64,000 nucleotides of DNA, taken from contig NZ_LT859959.1 in NCBI RefSeq assembly GCF_900176205.1, positions 248,001 to 312,000 of the forward strand. Direction: 5' to 3'. Within the stretch, counting starts at the first letter, position 1, and every line of letters begins with the position of its first letter. The position numbers and the translations under genes were made by a program. Of the stretch, positions 18,981-28,423 are shown one piece after another. Source of the DNA: Bradyrhizobium sp. ORS 285 (GTDB lineage Bacteria; Pseudomonadota; Alphaproteobacteria; Rhizobiales; Xanthobacteraceae). The notes under the pieces are model-generated. The model was not told the DNA's origin, did no database searches, and saw only the letters and a program-made list of their open reading frames with translations.

Positions 18981-20237
18981 TCACTCCCCCGCCTGCATGC
19001 GGCCCGCCAGCGGAAACAGATCCGGCGTCGTCCCCCCAGCCGGTGCTATCCGCGGCGAGTCCACTGGCGCTTCCTGCTTGCTGAAATCCAGCTCCTCGAT
19101 CCGCGCAGCGCGCTTCTCGATCTTGTCGGCGGAGATCAGGATCTGGCGGATGTCCTCGCCGACGTCGCCAAAGTGCTTCTGCAGCTTGAGCACGCGCTCG
19201 CGCAGGCGGCCGAGATCGTCGCCGAGATGGATCACCTCGTTGCGGATTTGGTCGGCGGCGTCGCGGATGCGGGCATCCTTCATGATCTGCTGCATGACCT
19301 GGATCGCGAGCATCAAGAGCGACGGCGACACCAGCACGACGCGCGCACGATAGGCCTTCTGAATCACGTCGTCGAAACCATCGTGGATCTCGGCATAGAC
19401 CGACTCGGACGGCACGAACATCAGCGCGGTGTCCTGGGTCTCGCCGACCACTAGGTACTTCTCCGCGATGTCGTTGACGTGGCGCAGGACGTCCGTGCGA
19501 AGGCGCTGCGCTGCGGCGCGCTTCTCCTCGTCGGTGTCTGCGTCGTGCAGCGCGGTCACCGCCTCCAACGGAAACTTTGCGTCGATGCACAGCGGCCTGT
19601 TGTCGGGCAGGAACACGACGCAGTCCGGCCGCTTGCCGCTGGCGAGCGTGTACTGGAACGCGAAGCTGCCCTTCGGCAGCCCGTCCTGCACGATCGCCTC
19701 CATCCGTGCCTGGCCGAACGCGCCGCGCGACTGCTTGTTGGCGAGCACGTCGCGCAAGGTCGAGACCTGCGTCGTCAACTCGCTGAGATCGCGATGCGCG
19801 TTGTCGATGATGCCGAGCCGTTCGTGCAGCACGCGCAACGAATCCATCGTGTGCCGCGTGGTCTGCTCCATCGACTGGCCGACGCGATGGGTGACGGCAT
19901 CGAGCCGCTCGTTGACGCTGCGGGCCAGGTCCACCTGCCGACCGGCGAGCAATTGGGCCATCGCATCGACCCGGCCGGAGGCCTCGCTCTGCACCCGGAT
20001 CATTTCGCCGAACCGTTGTTCGATCTCCTCAGTGCGCATCGCCTGCCGGGCGGCAAGCTCCGCACTCCGCCGTCCGGAGCGGGCCACCGCCAGGCCGATC
20101 ATCATGAGCAGCAGCACCACCAGCACGCCGAACCCGATCAGCGCGTCGCTGGCGCGCACGGGCAGGTCGCCGATCATGACGACGACAGGATTGAGCGCAG
20201 GATTCAACGCAGGAGTCAGCGATGGGCTGGCGGTCAT
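18981..20237 (-). CDS. rmuC: DNA recombination protein RmuC homologue
   Basis: About 418 residues. RmuC proteins limit recombination at inverted repeats; they have an N-terminal membrane helix, a coiled coil and a PD-(D/E)XK nuclease-like domain. Here a hydrophobic helix (ALIGFGVLVVLLLMMIGLAVA, 21 residues, about 34-54) is followed by a long coiled coil (about 70-165). The conserved block then starts with FQYTLASGKRPDCVVFLPD, CIDAKFPLEAV, and DTALMFVPSESVYAEIH. The C-terminus ends in helices KLQKHFGDVGEDIRQILISADKI. The ATG at 20237 or the adjacent GTG at 20240 can start it. Its upstream region holds three CtrA-like boxes shared with def. Confidence 0.92.
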   Translation of the reverse strand: MTASPSLTPALNPALNPVVVMIGDLPVRASDALIGFGVLVVLLLMMIGLAVARSGRRSAELAARQAMRTEEIEQRFGEMIRVQSEASGRVDAMAQLLAGRQVDLARSVNERLDAVTHRVGQSMEQTTRHTMDSLRVLHERLGIIDNAHRDLSELTTQVSTLRDVLANKQSRGAFGQARMEAIVQDGLPKGSFAFQYTLASGKRPDCVVFLPDNRPLCIDAKFPLEAVTALHDADTDEEKRAAAQRLRTDVLRHVNDIAEKYLVVGETQDTALMFVPSESVYAEIHDGFDDVIQKAYRARVVLVSPSLLMLAIQVMQQIMKDARIRDAADQIRNEVIHLGDDLGRLRERVLKLQKHFGDVGEDIRQILISADKIEKRAARIEELDFSKQEAPVDSPRIAPAGGTTPDLFPLAGRMQAGE

Positions 20238-20292
20238 CACCCCCGTCTATCCGATTCGCAAGATCTCGCGAACGAAGAGAGAACATTTATGG

Positions 20293-20355
20293 TTAAGGCC
20301 GGCTTAAGAAGCATGGTTAACGACTGGTTAAAATTCATGGTTAGCGAAGTCTTAA
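20293..20355. promoter_or_regulatory. Three CtrA-like boxes spaced exactly 24 bp apart, between rmuC and def
   Basis: Box 1 TTAA-N7-TTAA at 20293-20307, box 2 TTAA-N7-TTAA at 20317-20331, and box 3 TTAG-N7-TTAA at 20341-20355. Each begins 24 bp after the previous one, and each is preceded by ATGG. TTAA-N7-TTAA is the full recognition site of the alphaproteobacterial cell-cycle regulator CtrA. The group lies about 50 bp before the def start and about 55 bp before the rmuC start, so it can control either or both. This is a pattern match, not proof of binding. Confidence 0.6.
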
Positions 20356-20406
20356 CCGCACGCCCTCACATTGACCGCGCCGGCTTCGGGGCTTAAATCG
20401 CGCGCC

Positions 20407-20934
20407 ATGTCCCTCAGAGAAATCATCATCCTGCCCGACAAGCAGTTGCGGCTGGTGTCCAAGCCTGTCGAGAAGGTCACGCCGGAGATCCGGCAGCTGG
20501 TCGACGACATGTTCCAGACCATGTACGACGCGCCCGGCATCGGGCTCGCGGCGATCCAGGTCGCGCAACCCGTGCGCGTCATCACCATGGATCTGGCGAA
20601 ACCCGACGCGAACGGAGAAGGCAAGCGCGAGCCGCGCGTCTTCATCAATCCCGAGATCATCGCCAAGTCCGATGAGCTGTCGGTCTATGAGGAAGGCTGC
20701 CTGTCGATCCCCGAATATTACGAGGAGGTCGAGCGTCCGGCGCGGGTGCGCGTGCGCTTCACCGACCTCGACGGCGTGGTCCGCGAGGAGGATGCCGAAG
20801 GGCTGTACGCCACCTGCATCCAGCACGAGATCGACCATCTCAACGGCGTGCTGTTCATCGACTATCTGTCGAAGCTCAAGCGCGACCGCGTGATGAAGAA
20901 GTTCACCAAGGCCGCCAAGCGCGCGGGCGAGTAA
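20407..20934 (+). CDS. def: Peptide deformylase
   Basis: 175 residues, the usual length. Removes the formyl group from the N-terminal Met of new proteins and needs a metal ion (Fe2+). All three family motifs are present: GIGLAAIQV (about 45-53), EGCLSIP (about 96-102) and QHEIDHLNG (about 139-147), giving the Cys and two His metal ligands and the catalytic Glu. The ATG at 20407 ([16 protein letters not shown]) matches the family; the frame upstream is AT-rich promoter DNA. It stands before fmt and truA, the classic formylation/deformylation cluster. Confidence 0.97.
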   Translation: MSLREIIILPDKQLRLVSKPVEKVTPEIRQLVDDMFQTMYDAPGIGLAAIQVAQPVRVITMDLAKPDANGEGKREPRVFINPEIIAKSDELSVYEEGCLSIPEYYEEVERPARVRVRFTDLDGVVREEDAEGLYATCIQHEIDHLNGVLFIDYLSKLKRDRVMKKFTKAAKRAGE

Positions 20935-20951
20935 CGATCAACTCTCTCCTC

Positions 20952-21042
20952 CGTAATGCCCGGGCTTGACCCGGGCATCCACGCTTTGCCGACTGCGTTG
21001 GCGCTAAGACGTGGATGGCCGGGACAGGCCCGGCCATGACGA
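20952..21042. repeat. Palindromic repeat between def and fmt
   Basis: Two hairpins, atgcccgggcttgacccgggcat and atggccgggacaggcccggccat, joined by about 45 bp with inverted tccacg/cgtgga ends. It fills most of the def-fmt gap. Confidence 0.8.
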
Positions 21043-21070
21043 GAGGACGAAGTATTGAGGGCCGCACAAC

Positions 21071-22006
21071 ATGCCCCTTCGCCTGATCTTCATGGGCACA
21101 CCGGATTTCGCGGTGCCGACCCTGCTCGAGCTCGCCGGCCATGGCCACGAGATCGCGGCCGTCTACACGCGCGCGCCGAAGCCCGGCGGCCGTCGTGGTC
21201 TGGCGCTGGTGCCGACGCCGATCGAGACGGAGGCGCGCCGGCTCGGCATTCCCGTGCTGACGCCGAAGACGCTGAAGACCGAGGAGGCCTTGGCCGAATT
21301 CCGCGCGCACGAGGCTGATGTCGCCGTCGTCGTCGCCTACGGCATGATCCTGCCGCAGGCGATCCTCGATACGCCCAGGCTCGGCTGCTACAACCTGCAC
21401 GCCTCGCTGCTGCCGCGCTGGCGCGGTGCGGCGCCGATCAATCGCGCGATCATGGCGGGCGATGCCGAGAGCGGCGTGATGGTGATGAAGATGGATGTCG
21501 GGCTCGATACCGGCGACGTCGCGATGGCCGAGCGCCTTCCCATCACCGATGCGATGACGGCGTCGGATCTGCACGACAAGCTCTCCCGCATCGGCGCCGA
21601 CCTGATGGTGCGCGCCATGTCCGCGCTGGAGCGCGGCGGTCTGACGCTGAGCAAGCAGGCCGAGGACGGCGTGACCTACGCCGCCAAGCTCGAGAAGGCG
21701 GAGGCGCGGATCGACTGGGCGAAGCCGGCGCACGCCGTGCTGCGTCACATCCACGGCCTGTCGCCGTTCCCTGGTGCCTGGAGTGAGATCACCTTCGATG
21801 GCGAGGCGGTCCGGCTGAAGATCCTGCGCTGCGCGCTGGCCGACGGCCGGGGCGAGCCGGGCACGGTGCTCGACGAGCAGCTCACGATCGCCTGTGCCGA
21901 CGGCGCGATCCGCGTCACCGAGGTGCAGCGCGCCGGCAAGGGGCCGATGAAAGCCGGAGATTTCCTGCGCGGCACCCGCGTGGCACCCGGCCTGCGCTTC
22001 GGCTGA
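21071..22006 (+). CDS. fmt: Methionyl-tRNA formyltransferase
   Basis: 311 residues, full length. Formylates Met-tRNAfMet using 10-formyl-tetrahydrofolate, so translation can start. The N-terminal domain starts [18 protein letters not shown]. The folate-dependent catalytic signature is [21 protein letters not shown] with a preceding Asn-His pair, and [16 protein letters not shown] follows. The C-terminal tRNA-binding domain includes [20 protein letters not shown] and ends [12 protein letters not shown]. It works with def just upstream; the gap holds a palindromic repeat. Confidence 0.97.
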   Translation: MPLRLIFMGTPDFAVPTLLELAGHGHEIAAVYTRAPKPGGRRGLALVPTPIETEARRLGIPVLTPKTLKTEEALAEFRAHEADVAVVVAYGMILPQAILDTPRLGCYNLHASLLPRWRGAAPINRAIMAGDAESGVMVMKMDVGLDTGDVAMAERLPITDAMTASDLHDKLSRIGADLMVRAMSALERGGLTLSKQAEDGVTYAAKLEKAEARIDWAKPAHAVLRHIHGLSPFPGAWSEITFDGEAVRLKILRCALADGRGEPGTVLDEQLTIACADGAIRVTEVQRAGKGPMKAGDFLRGTRVAPGLRFG

Positions 22007-22018
22007 TCACCGCAGCCC

Positions 22019-22103
22019 GTCATGCGCGGGCTTGACCCGCGCATCCATCTCGCGAACAACTTTCGTCCATTGATGGATGGCCGGGTCAAGCTCGGCGATG
22101 ACG
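22019..22103. repeat. Palindromic repeat between fmt and truA
   Basis: Same family as the element before fmt: gtcatgcgcgggcttgac with ccgcgcat, then atggccgggtcaagctcggcgatgac. The second hairpin is imperfect, suggesting an older copy. Confidence 0.75.
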
Positions 22104-22121
22104 GCGAACTCAGTTAAGGCG

Positions 22122-22859
22122 ATGCCCCGCTACAAGCTCACCATCGAATATGACGGCGCGCCGTTCTATGGCTGGCAGCTGCAGGAGACGCTGCCTTCGG
22201 TGCAGGGCGCGCTGGAGAAGGCGGTGCAGGCGACCTGCGGTGTGCCGACCCGCGTCCACGGCTCGGGCCGCACCGACGCCGGCGTTCATGCCACCGGCCA
22301 GGTCGCCCATTGCGATATCGAGAAAGACTTCCGCCCCGACAAATTGCGCGATGCGCTCAACGCGCATCTGCGGCCCAATCCGGTGGCGGTGCTCGATGCC
22401 GAGATCGTGCCCGACAACTTCGAAGCGCGCTTCTCGGCCCGCAAGCGGCACTACCGCTACCGCATCGTCAACCGCCGCTCCAACCTCGCCCTTGAGGCCG
22501 GTCGCGTCTGGCGCGTGCCGCAGCGGCTCGATTCCGATGCGATGCATGCCGCTGCCCAGCGCCTGATCGGCAAGCATGATTTCACGACGTTCCGTGACAC
22601 AGAATGTCAGGCCAAGTCGCCGGAGAAGACGCTCGATCAGCTCGATGTCGTCAGGGACGGCGATGCGATCACCATCCTCACCTCGGCGCGGTCCTACCTG
22701 CATAGCCAGGTGCGCTCGATGGTCGGCTCGCTGGTGTGGGTCGGGCAGGGCCGCTGGAGCGCCGACGATCTCGCCGCTGCCCTGGCCGCTCGCAACCGCG
22801 CGGCCTGCGGCGTCGTTGCGCCGCCGGAGGGATTGTATCTCGTGAAGGTCGATTACTGA
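22122..22859 (+). CDS. truA: tRNA pseudouridine(38-40) synthase
   Basis: 245 residues, the normal size. Converts uridines 38-40 in tRNA anticodon arms to pseudouridine. The catalytic Asp lies in [17 protein letters not shown] (about residue 51). [12 protein letters not shown] at the start, [32 protein letters not shown] and [12 protein letters not shown] support the family. The ATG at 22122 ([12 protein letters not shown]) is the family start; the frame from 22077 would begin inside the repeat. Third gene of the def-fmt-truA cluster. Confidence 0.96.
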   Translation: MPRYKLTIEYDGAPFYGWQLQETLPSVQGALEKAVQATCGVPTRVHGSGRTDAGVHATGQVAHCDIEKDFRPDKLRDALNAHLRPNPVAVLDAEIVPDNFEARFSARKRHYRYRIVNRRSNLALEAGRVWRVPQRLDSDAMHAAAQRLIGKHDFTTFRDTECQAKSPEKTLDQLDVVRDGDAITILTSARSYLHSQVRSMVGSLVWVGQGRWSADDLAAALAARNRAACGVVAPPEGLYLVKVDY

Positions 22860-23018
22860 GGTCGGTTCCGCAGCAGGCCTTTGGTCCGTGTTGTTAACAT
22901 ATGAGAATTTTCGTCCTAATTAGTTCCGGTTGCGCAGCGCGGGACGGACATTCTTAACTCCAAATTGAAATCCTCGCTGGTATCGGGACCTTGAGGCTGC
23001 TGTTCAGCGAGGTCCGTC

Positions 23019-25076
23019 GTGCGCATTCGTCAAGTGTTCCTGCTCTCCTTGCTGCTCGGGGCCGTGATCGGTCTGCTCGCCACCGTGTTGTTCGCCTGGC
23101 AGCAGCTGACCTCGTTGCAGGCGGCGCGGACCGCGGGCAGCGATGCGCAATTGCTCGCGGCCATGCTTCGGCTGCCCGAGAAGCTCAACATCGAGCGCGC
23201 CTGGGTCAACCCGCGCCTCGCATCCGCCAACCCGGCGACGGCCGAGGAACTGGCGGCCCTCAAAAAGATCACCGGTGGATCGGACGAGGCGTTCGCCAAG
23301 GCGCGCAGCCTCGCGCAACTGCGCGACGACCTGACGGCATTGGACCCGATCGAGCAGAAGCTGAAGTCGCTGCGGGGCACGGCGCTCGACGCGGTGGCCC
23401 AGCCCAAGGCGTCTCGGCCGGATGTGATCATGCGCGATTACGTGCCGCAGATGTTCACCGTGCAGGAAGCGACCGGCAGCCATGTCGAGGTCATCGTTCG
23501 CCGCATCAATGCCGCCAATCCCGCCGTCGGCCAGGCGGCTCGGCTGGCGGTCATCGGCTGGGACCTGCGTGACTGGGCCGGCCGTGCCACGACCACGCTC
23601 ATTCGCATGATCGCAACCAAGCAGCCGATGGCCGGCGAGCCGGCCGAAGCGCTGGCGGCCTTCAAGGGACGCATCGACCGCATCTGGGCGACGGCCAAGC
23701 TCGCCGCGGCCGAGATCGATCAGAAGCCGATCTTCGCCGCGATCGCCGAGGTGGAGAACGGCTATTGGGCGCGCGGCGGCGAGCTCTATACGTCGCAGGT
23801 GGCGCCGAACCGCGGCAAGGTGCTGGAGCTCGATCCCGATCAGTTCCTGCGCTCGCTGTTCCCGATCCTCGACACCATCCTGCCCCTACGTGATGCCGCG
23901 CTGACCGAGGCGCTGCGGCAGAGCGAGGCCGCGATCAGCGAAGCCCAGGCTCGCTTCGTCCTTGCGCTCGTCCTGCTGGTGGTCAACATCGCCGCTGCCG
24001 CGCTCGGCACGATCTGGTTCAACGGCCGCGTCATCAAGCCGCTCTCGACCTTGACCGAACTGATCGGGCGCATCGCCGGCGGCGAGCGGGATGTGGCGAT
24101 CGCCTATCGCGACCGCACCGACGAGGTCGGCACCCTTGCCAATGCCATCGGTGTGCTGCAGGAGAAGTCTGCGGAGGCCGACCGGCTGTCGCTGCAGGGC
24201 GCCGATGCCGAGGCGCGGCGCGATGCGCGCCGGCAGAAGATCGAGGCGCTCACCCGCCGCTTCGGCGAGGTCATCGACACGCTGTGCGGCCGGTTGAGCG
24301 ATGCCGCCAGCGGGCTGAAGCAGTCGGCCGAAACGCTCGACGGCTCAGCCAGCACCACGGCGTCTCGTGCCACCGCTGTCGCGGATGCTGCGGCGCAGGC
24401 GACCTCCGGCGTCAATACGGTTGCGGCTGCATCCGAAGAGCTCGATGCGTCGATGAAGGAGATCACCCGGCAGATCGCGGAAGCCGCGTCGGAATCGTCG
24501 AATGCGACCAGCCAGGCGCTCGACACCACCGACAAGGTGCGCACGCTCGCCGGCAGTGCCACGCGGATTGGCGACGTCGTGCAGCTGATCCGCGCGATCG
24601 CGTCGCAGACCAATCTGCTTGCGCTCAACGCCACCATCGAATCGGCGCGTGCGGGCGAGGCCGGCAAGGGCTTTGCCGTGGTCGCCTCCGAGGTGAAGAG
24701 CCTGGCGTCGCAGACCAGCAAGGCGACCGAGGAGATCGAGAGCCAGATCGCGGCGATCCAGAACGAGACCGGCAGCACGGTCGCTGCGATCGAGAAGATT
24801 GCGGCCGTCGTCAACACCATCAGCGGTGTCACGGGCGCTGTCGCAAGCGCAGTGGCCGAGCAGAGCGCGACGACGCGGGAGATCGCCCGCAGCGTGCAGC
24901 AGACCGCGAGCGGCACCAATGATGTCTCCTCGTCGATTGCGCTCGTGAGTGCCGCGGCCGCCGACACCAGGGGATCCGCACGTTCGCTGCTGGATTCTGC
25001 GGCGAGTCTCGCCGGCCAGGCCACCGACCTGCGCCGCGAGGTCGATCAGTTCCTGGCGGAGGTGAAGGCCGCCTGA
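23019..25076 (+). CDS. Methyl-accepting chemotaxis protein with large periplasmic domain
   Basis: 685 residues. The first membrane helix is [20 protein letters not shown] (about 6-25). A mainly helical periplasmic domain of about 280 residues follows, of unknown ligand, and then a second helix ([21 protein letters not shown], about 310-330, given in part). A HAMP domain comes next ([19 protein letters not shown]), and the MCP signalling domain with tip [23 protein letters not shown] at 23019 is the start because the helix begins at once after it. The 159-bp upstream region is AT-rich and should hold its promoter, including a partial CtrA-like site (TTAA-N7-TTGA near 22956). No paired sensory or che genes are near. 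Confidence 0.92.
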   Translation: MRIRQVFLLSLLLGAVIGLLATVLFAWQQLTSLQAARTAGSDAQLLAAMLRLPEKLNIERAWVNPRLASANPATAEELAALKKITGGSDEAFAKARSLAQLRDDLTALDPIEQKLKSLRGTALDAVAQPKASRPDVIMRDYVPQMFTVQEATGSHVEVIVRRINAANPAVGQAARLAVIGWDLRDWAGRATTTLIRMIATKQPMAGEPAEALAAFKGRIDRIWATAKLAAAEIDQKPIFAAIAEVENGYWARGGELYTSQVAPNRGKVLELDPDQFLRSLFPILDTILPLRDAALTEALRQSEAAISEAQARFVLALVLLVVNIAAAALGTIWFNGRVIKPLSTLTELIGRIAGGERDVAIAYRDRTDEVGTLANAIGVLQEKSAEADRLSLQGADAEARRDARRQKIEALTRRFGEVIDTLCGRLSDAASGLKQSAETLDGSASTTASRATAVADAAAQATSGVNTVAAASEELDASMKEITRQIAEAASESSNATSQALDTTDKVRTLAGSATRIGDVVQLIRAIASQTNLLALNATIESARAGEAGKGFAVVASEVKSLASQTSKATEEIESQIAAIQNETGSTVAAIEKIAAVVNTISGVTGAVASAVAEQSATTREIARSVQQTASGTNDVSSSIALVSAAAADTRGSARSLLDSAASLAGQATDLRREVDQFLAEVKAA

Positions 25077-25088
25077 TCGGAATCAGGC
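25071..25088. terminator. Short hairpin between convergent chemoreceptor and dapE
   Basis: Perfect 7-bp stem GCCTGAT / ATCAGGC with a CGGA loop; it includes the chemoreceptor stop codon. No T-run follows, so it may be a weak or Rho-assisted end. Confidence 0.35.
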
Positions 25089-25095
25089 GCGCCGC

Positions 25096-26250
25096 TCACG
25101 CGAAATAGCGATCGAGAATGCCGCGATAGATCTTCGTCAGGGTCGCGATATCGGCGACCGAGGCGCGCTCGTCGATCTGATGCATGGTCTGGCCGACCAG
25201 GCCGAACTCGATCACTGGGCAGTAGCTCGAGATGAAGCGGGCGTCCGAGGTGCCGCCGGTCGTCGACAGCTCCGGCTTGCGGCCCGTCACCTCTTCGATG
25301 GCGGCGACCGCGAGATCGGTGAACGGACCCGGCTTGGTCAGGAACACGTTGGAGTTCGACGGCAGCCAGTCGATATGGGCGCGGATGCGGTTGCCACAGG
25401 CTTTCGCCAGCCGCGCCTCGACCAGCGCTCGCAGCGACTCCTGCGTATGGCAGTCGTTGTAGCGAATGTTGAACTTTGCCCGCGCCAAGCCCGCGATGAC
25501 GTTGGTCGCAGTGTTTCCCACATCGACCGTGGTGAATTCGAGATTCGACGGCTGGAATTGCGCGCTGCCATTGTCCAGCGGCTCGTCCGACAGCGCCACG
25601 ATCAGGCGCGAGATGTCGGGCACCGGGTTGGAGGCGCGGTGCGGATAGGCGACGTGGCCCTGCTTGCCTTCGACGACCAGGGTGCCGGACTGCGAGCCGC
25701 GGCGGCCGATCTTGATGCAGTCGCCCATGACCTCCTGGTTGGACGGCTCGCCGAGCACGCAATGGTCGAAGCGCTCGCCGCGTTCGGCGGCCCATTGCAG
25801 CAGCTTGATGGTGCCGTTGATCGAGACGTCCTCCTCGTCGCCCGTGATGAGGAACGAGATCGACCCCTTCGGCTGCCCGCCATTGTCGCTGAGATAGGCG
25901 AGCGCCGCCGCGACGCTGCAGGCGATGCCGCCCTTCATGTCGACGGCGCCGCGGCCATAGATGTAGCCGTCCTTCACCTCGCCCGAGAATGCGCCAAGGC
26001 TCCATGCCGCCTCGTCACCCGGCGGCACCACGTCGGTATGGCCGGCGAAGGTGATGTGCGGCCCTTCGCTGCCGATCCGGGCGTAGAGATTGTCGATGTC
26101 GGCGGTGCCCGCCTCCGAGAACGTCACCCGATGGGTGGTGAAACCGGCGTCCCTCAGCAGGGCTTCGAGCACGCCGAGCGCCCCGGCGTCGGCCGGGGTG
26201 ACGGAGGGGCAGCGGATCAGGTCGCGGGTGATGGTGAGGGCATCGGTCAT
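25096..26250 (-). CDS. dapE: Succinyl-diaminopimelate desuccinylase
   Basis: 384 residues, full length. Hydrolyses N-succinyl-LL-diaminopimelate to LL-DAP plus succinate in lysine and peptidoglycan synthesis. M20 metallopeptidase family with two zinc ions. Motifs: [14 protein letters not shown] (metal His and catalytic Asp), [13 protein letters not shown] (bridging Asp), [14 protein letters not shown] (catalytic Glu and metal Glu), and the C-terminal His in [19 protein letters not shown]. The dimer domain lies between. It is followed upstream on the same strand by dapD, the enzyme that makes the succinylated pathway intermediate. Confidence 0.97.
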   Translation of the reverse strand: MTDALTITRDLIRCPSVTPADAGALGVLEALLRDAGFTTHRVTFSEAGTADIDNLYARIGSEGPHITFAGHTDVVPPGDEAAWSLGAFSGEVKDGYIYGRGAVDMKGGIACSVAAALAYLSDNGGQPKGSISFLITGDEEDVSINGTIKLLQWAAERGERFDHCVLGEPSNQEVMGDCIKIGRRGSQSGTLVVEGKQGHVAYPHRASNPVPDISRLIVALSDEPLDNGSAQFQPSNLEFTTVDVGNTATNVIAGLARAKFNIRYNDCHTQESLRALVEARLAKACGNRIRAHIDWLPSNSNVFLTKPGPFTDLAVAAIEEVTGRKPELSTTGGTSDARFISSYCPVIEFGLVGQTMHQIDERASVADIATLTKIYRGILDRYFA

Positions 26251-26310
26251 GCCCTCCGCTTATCATGGCCGTTCGGGCGGCGGCTAGTGCGGCCGCCCGG
26301 GGCCGGACGA

Positions 26311-27156
26311 TCAGTCGCGCAGCAGCTCGTTGATCGAGGTCTTCGAGCGGGTGCGCTCGTCGACGCGCTTGACGATCACGGCGCAGGCGGTCGAGGGGCC
26401 GATCTGGCCGTTCTTCATGGGCTTGCCCGGCAGCGCGCCCGGCACCACCACCGCATACTCCGGCACCTCGCCGACGAAGGTCTCGCCGGTCTCGCGATCG
26501 ACGATCTTGGTCGAGGCGCCCAGGAACACACCCATCGCCAGCACCGCGCCCTTGCGCACGATGACGCCCTCGGCGACCTCCGAGCGCGCGCCGATGAAGC
26601 AGTCATCCTCGATGATGACGGGACCTGCCTGCAACGGCTCCAGCACGCCGCCGATGCCGACGCCGCCGGAGATGTGCACGCGCTTGCCGATCTGGGCGCA
26701 GGAGCCGACCGTCGACCAGGTGTCGACCATGGTGGCCTCATCGACATAGGCGCCGAGATTGACGAAGGACGGCATCAGCACGACGTTCTTGGCGATGAAG
26801 GCCGAGCGGCGCACGATCGCGCCCGGCACCGCGCGGAAGCCGGCATCGCGGAAACGGTTCTCGCCCCAGCCCTCGAACTTCGACGGCACCTTGTCCCACC
26901 ACGACGCCTGGCCGGGACCGCCTGGAATGACGCTCATGTCGTTGAGGCGGAACGACAGCAACACGGCCTTCTTCAGCCACTGGTTGACGCTCCACTTGCC
27001 GTCAGCAGCACGCTCAGCGACGCGAGCCTCGCCCTTGTCGAGCAGCTCCAGCGCGCTCTCCACGGCGTCGCGCACCTCGCCCTTGGTCGAGGTCGAGACG
27101 CCATCACGGGCATCGAAGGCGCTGTTGATGGTGGATTCCAGGGCGGACAGTGACAT
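26311..27156 (-). CDS. dapD: 2,3,4,5-tetrahydropyridine-2,6-dicarboxylate N-succinyltransferase
   Basis: 281 residues. Transfers succinyl from succinyl-CoA to tetrahydrodipicolinate, two steps before DapE in lysine and diaminopimelate synthesis. The N-terminal helical domain has [20 protein letters not shown]. The left-handed beta-helix hexapeptide repeats follow, with [20 protein letters not shown] and [20 protein letters not shown], and the C-terminal part has [18 protein letters not shown]. The gene lies 60 bp upstream of dapE on the same strand, so the two probably share a transcript. Confidence 0.97.
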   Translation of the reverse strand: MSLSALESTINSAFDARDGVSTSTKGEVRDAVESALELLDKGEARVAERAADGKWSVNQWLKKAVLLSFRLNDMSVIPGGPGQASWWDKVPSKFEGWGENRFRDAGFRAVPGAIVRRSAFIAKNVVLMPSFVNLGAYVDEATMVDTWSTVGSCAQIGKRVHISGGVGIGGVLEPLQAGPVIIEDDCFIGARSEVAEGVIVRKGAVLAMGVFLGASTKIVDRETGETFVGEVPEYAVVVPGALPGKPMKNGQIGPSTACAVIVKRVDERTRSKTSINELLRD

Positions 27157-27263
27157 CGGTCGATCCTCGCTTGGTCCCGGGCCGACCGGGATAGACGTTT
27201 AGAAGCTGGGGGCAGGGCGGCTTTTTCCGGGTTTGGGGCAGGGGAGTCAAGGCATCCACCGCC

Positions 27264-27500
27264 GTCGTCCCGGACAAGCGGAGCGCCACGCTGGTGATGA
27301 GGCGAGACGGCGGTCCGCCAAATTCGGTGTCGTCCCGGGCTTGACCCGGGACCCATAGCCACAGGGAGATGTGTTGGGCACGCAGGTGGCTCAGGATGTG
27401 CCCAGCACATCTTCCTGTGGCTATGGGTCCCGGATCGGCGCTCGCGCGAGCGAGCCTTCGCATGAACGGACAGCGTGGCGCTCCGCTTGTCCGGGACGAC
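27264..27500. repeat. Nested palindrome (237 bp) between dapD and the HAD gene
   Basis: The outer arms are 30 bp and perfectly inverted (27264-27293 with 27471-27500). Inside, a 36-bp pair (27346-27381 with 27398-27433) matches with two mismatches and a 16-bp loop. Both belong to the repeat type seen at 1901 and 28264. This explains the 354-bp gap; no gene is seen in it. Confidence 0.85.
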
Positions 27501-27510
27501 GCAAAGCAGG

Positions 27511-28206
27511 CTACGCGGAGACCAGCCGCTGCAAGAACCCCGTCAGATCATCCGTCACATGATCCACATGCGGATCATCTCGCCCTGACAGCTCCCAGTC
27601 CTCGCGCACCACTTCCTTGCTGCCGTCGGGCACCACCAGCACGGTGGTCATGCCGAGGTCGTGCGGCACCACGAGATTGCGGGCGAGGTCCTCGAACATC
27701 GCCGCCCGCGTCGGATCGACGCCGTGCAGCCCGAGGAATTTATCGTAGGTCTCGCGCGCGGGCTTCGGCGTCAGCTCGGCGGCCTTGATGTCGAACACGC
27801 CGTGGAAGTGATCGCGAATGCCGAGCCGCGCCAGCACGGCGTCGACATGGTCGACCGAGCCGTTGGTCAGGATCAGCTTGCGTCCGGGCAGCTGCTCGAT
27901 CGCAGCCCCCATCGCCGGATTGGGCTCCAGCGGCGAGTGGTCGATCTTGTGCACGTAGGCGAGGAAGTCGTCGGCATGCACGCCGTGCTCGGTCATCATG
28001 CCGCGCATCGTCGTGCCGTAGCGCTTGTAGTAGTCCTTCTGAATCCGCCGCGCCTCGTCGGCATCGACCTTCAGCCAATTGGACACGAACTCGCCGATCC
28101 GCGCATCGACCTGCTGCCACAGATTGACGTGATGCGGATACAGCGTGTTGTCGAGATCGAACACCCAGGTGTGGACGTGATCGAAGGCGCGGGGTGATTT
28201 TGTCAT
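27511..28206 (-). CDS. Pyrimidine 5'-nucleotidase-type HAD hydrolase
   Basis: 231 residues. Haloacid dehalogenase superfamily, related to yeast Sdt1/Phm8 pyrimidine nucleotidases. Catalytic loop VFDLDNTLYPHH (nucleophile Asp about 17 and acid Asp about 19), motif II KLILTNGSVDH, motif III Lys near ELTPKPARETYDKFL, motif IV MFEDLARNLVVPHDLGM. The family removes phosphate from nucleoside monophosphates; the true substrate is not known here. It lies downstream of the DUF1036 gene, separated by a palindromic repeat, so co-transcription is uncertain. Confidence 0.88.
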   Translation of the reverse strand: MTKSPRAFDHVHTWVFDLDNTLYPHHVNLWQQVDARIGEFVSNWLKVDADEARRIQKDYYKRYGTTMRGMMTEHGVHADDFLAYVHKIDHSPLEPNPAMGAAIEQLPGRKLILTNGSVDHVDAVLARLGIRDHFHGVFDIKAAELTPKPARETYDKFLGLHGVDPTRAAMFEDLARNLVVPHDLGMTTVLVVPDGSKEVVREDWELSGRDDPHVDHVTDDLTGFLQRLVSA

Positions 28207-28263
28207 TGTTGCCTCGATCCATTCTGCCTGAGGTCATGCCCGGCTGGGGCATCAACCTCCGCT

Positions 28264-28383
28264 GTCGTCCCGGCGAACGCCGGGACCCCTACCGCGTGAT
28301 GTCGCTTGTGGCAGGATGGCTGACGCCGGTGGCCTTCACCACGGACGGTGGTTATGGATCCCGGCGTTCGCCGGGATGACGGC
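28264..28383. repeat. Palindromic repeat between DUF1036 gene and HAD gene
   Basis: Arms gtcgtcccggcgaacgccgg and ccggcgttcgccgggatgac are inverted around an internal hairpin (ggtggccttcacc region). It fills most of the 217-bp gap. Confidence 0.75.
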
Positions 28384-28423
28384 TGAGTTCTTGGCGTCGT
28401 TCCGGGCAACATCAACAGGCCCA

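Noticed and set aside
22956..22970. Partial CtrA-like site upstream of the second chemoreceptor
   Set aside because: TTAA-N7-TTGA is a single imperfect match, unlike the three regular boxes at 20293-20355, so I do not list it as a site.
25180..27153. A 657-codon plus-strand open frame opposite dapE and dapD
   Set aside because: Both dap genes are clear on the minus strand with full motifs; the plus frame has no domain and spans the gap between them.
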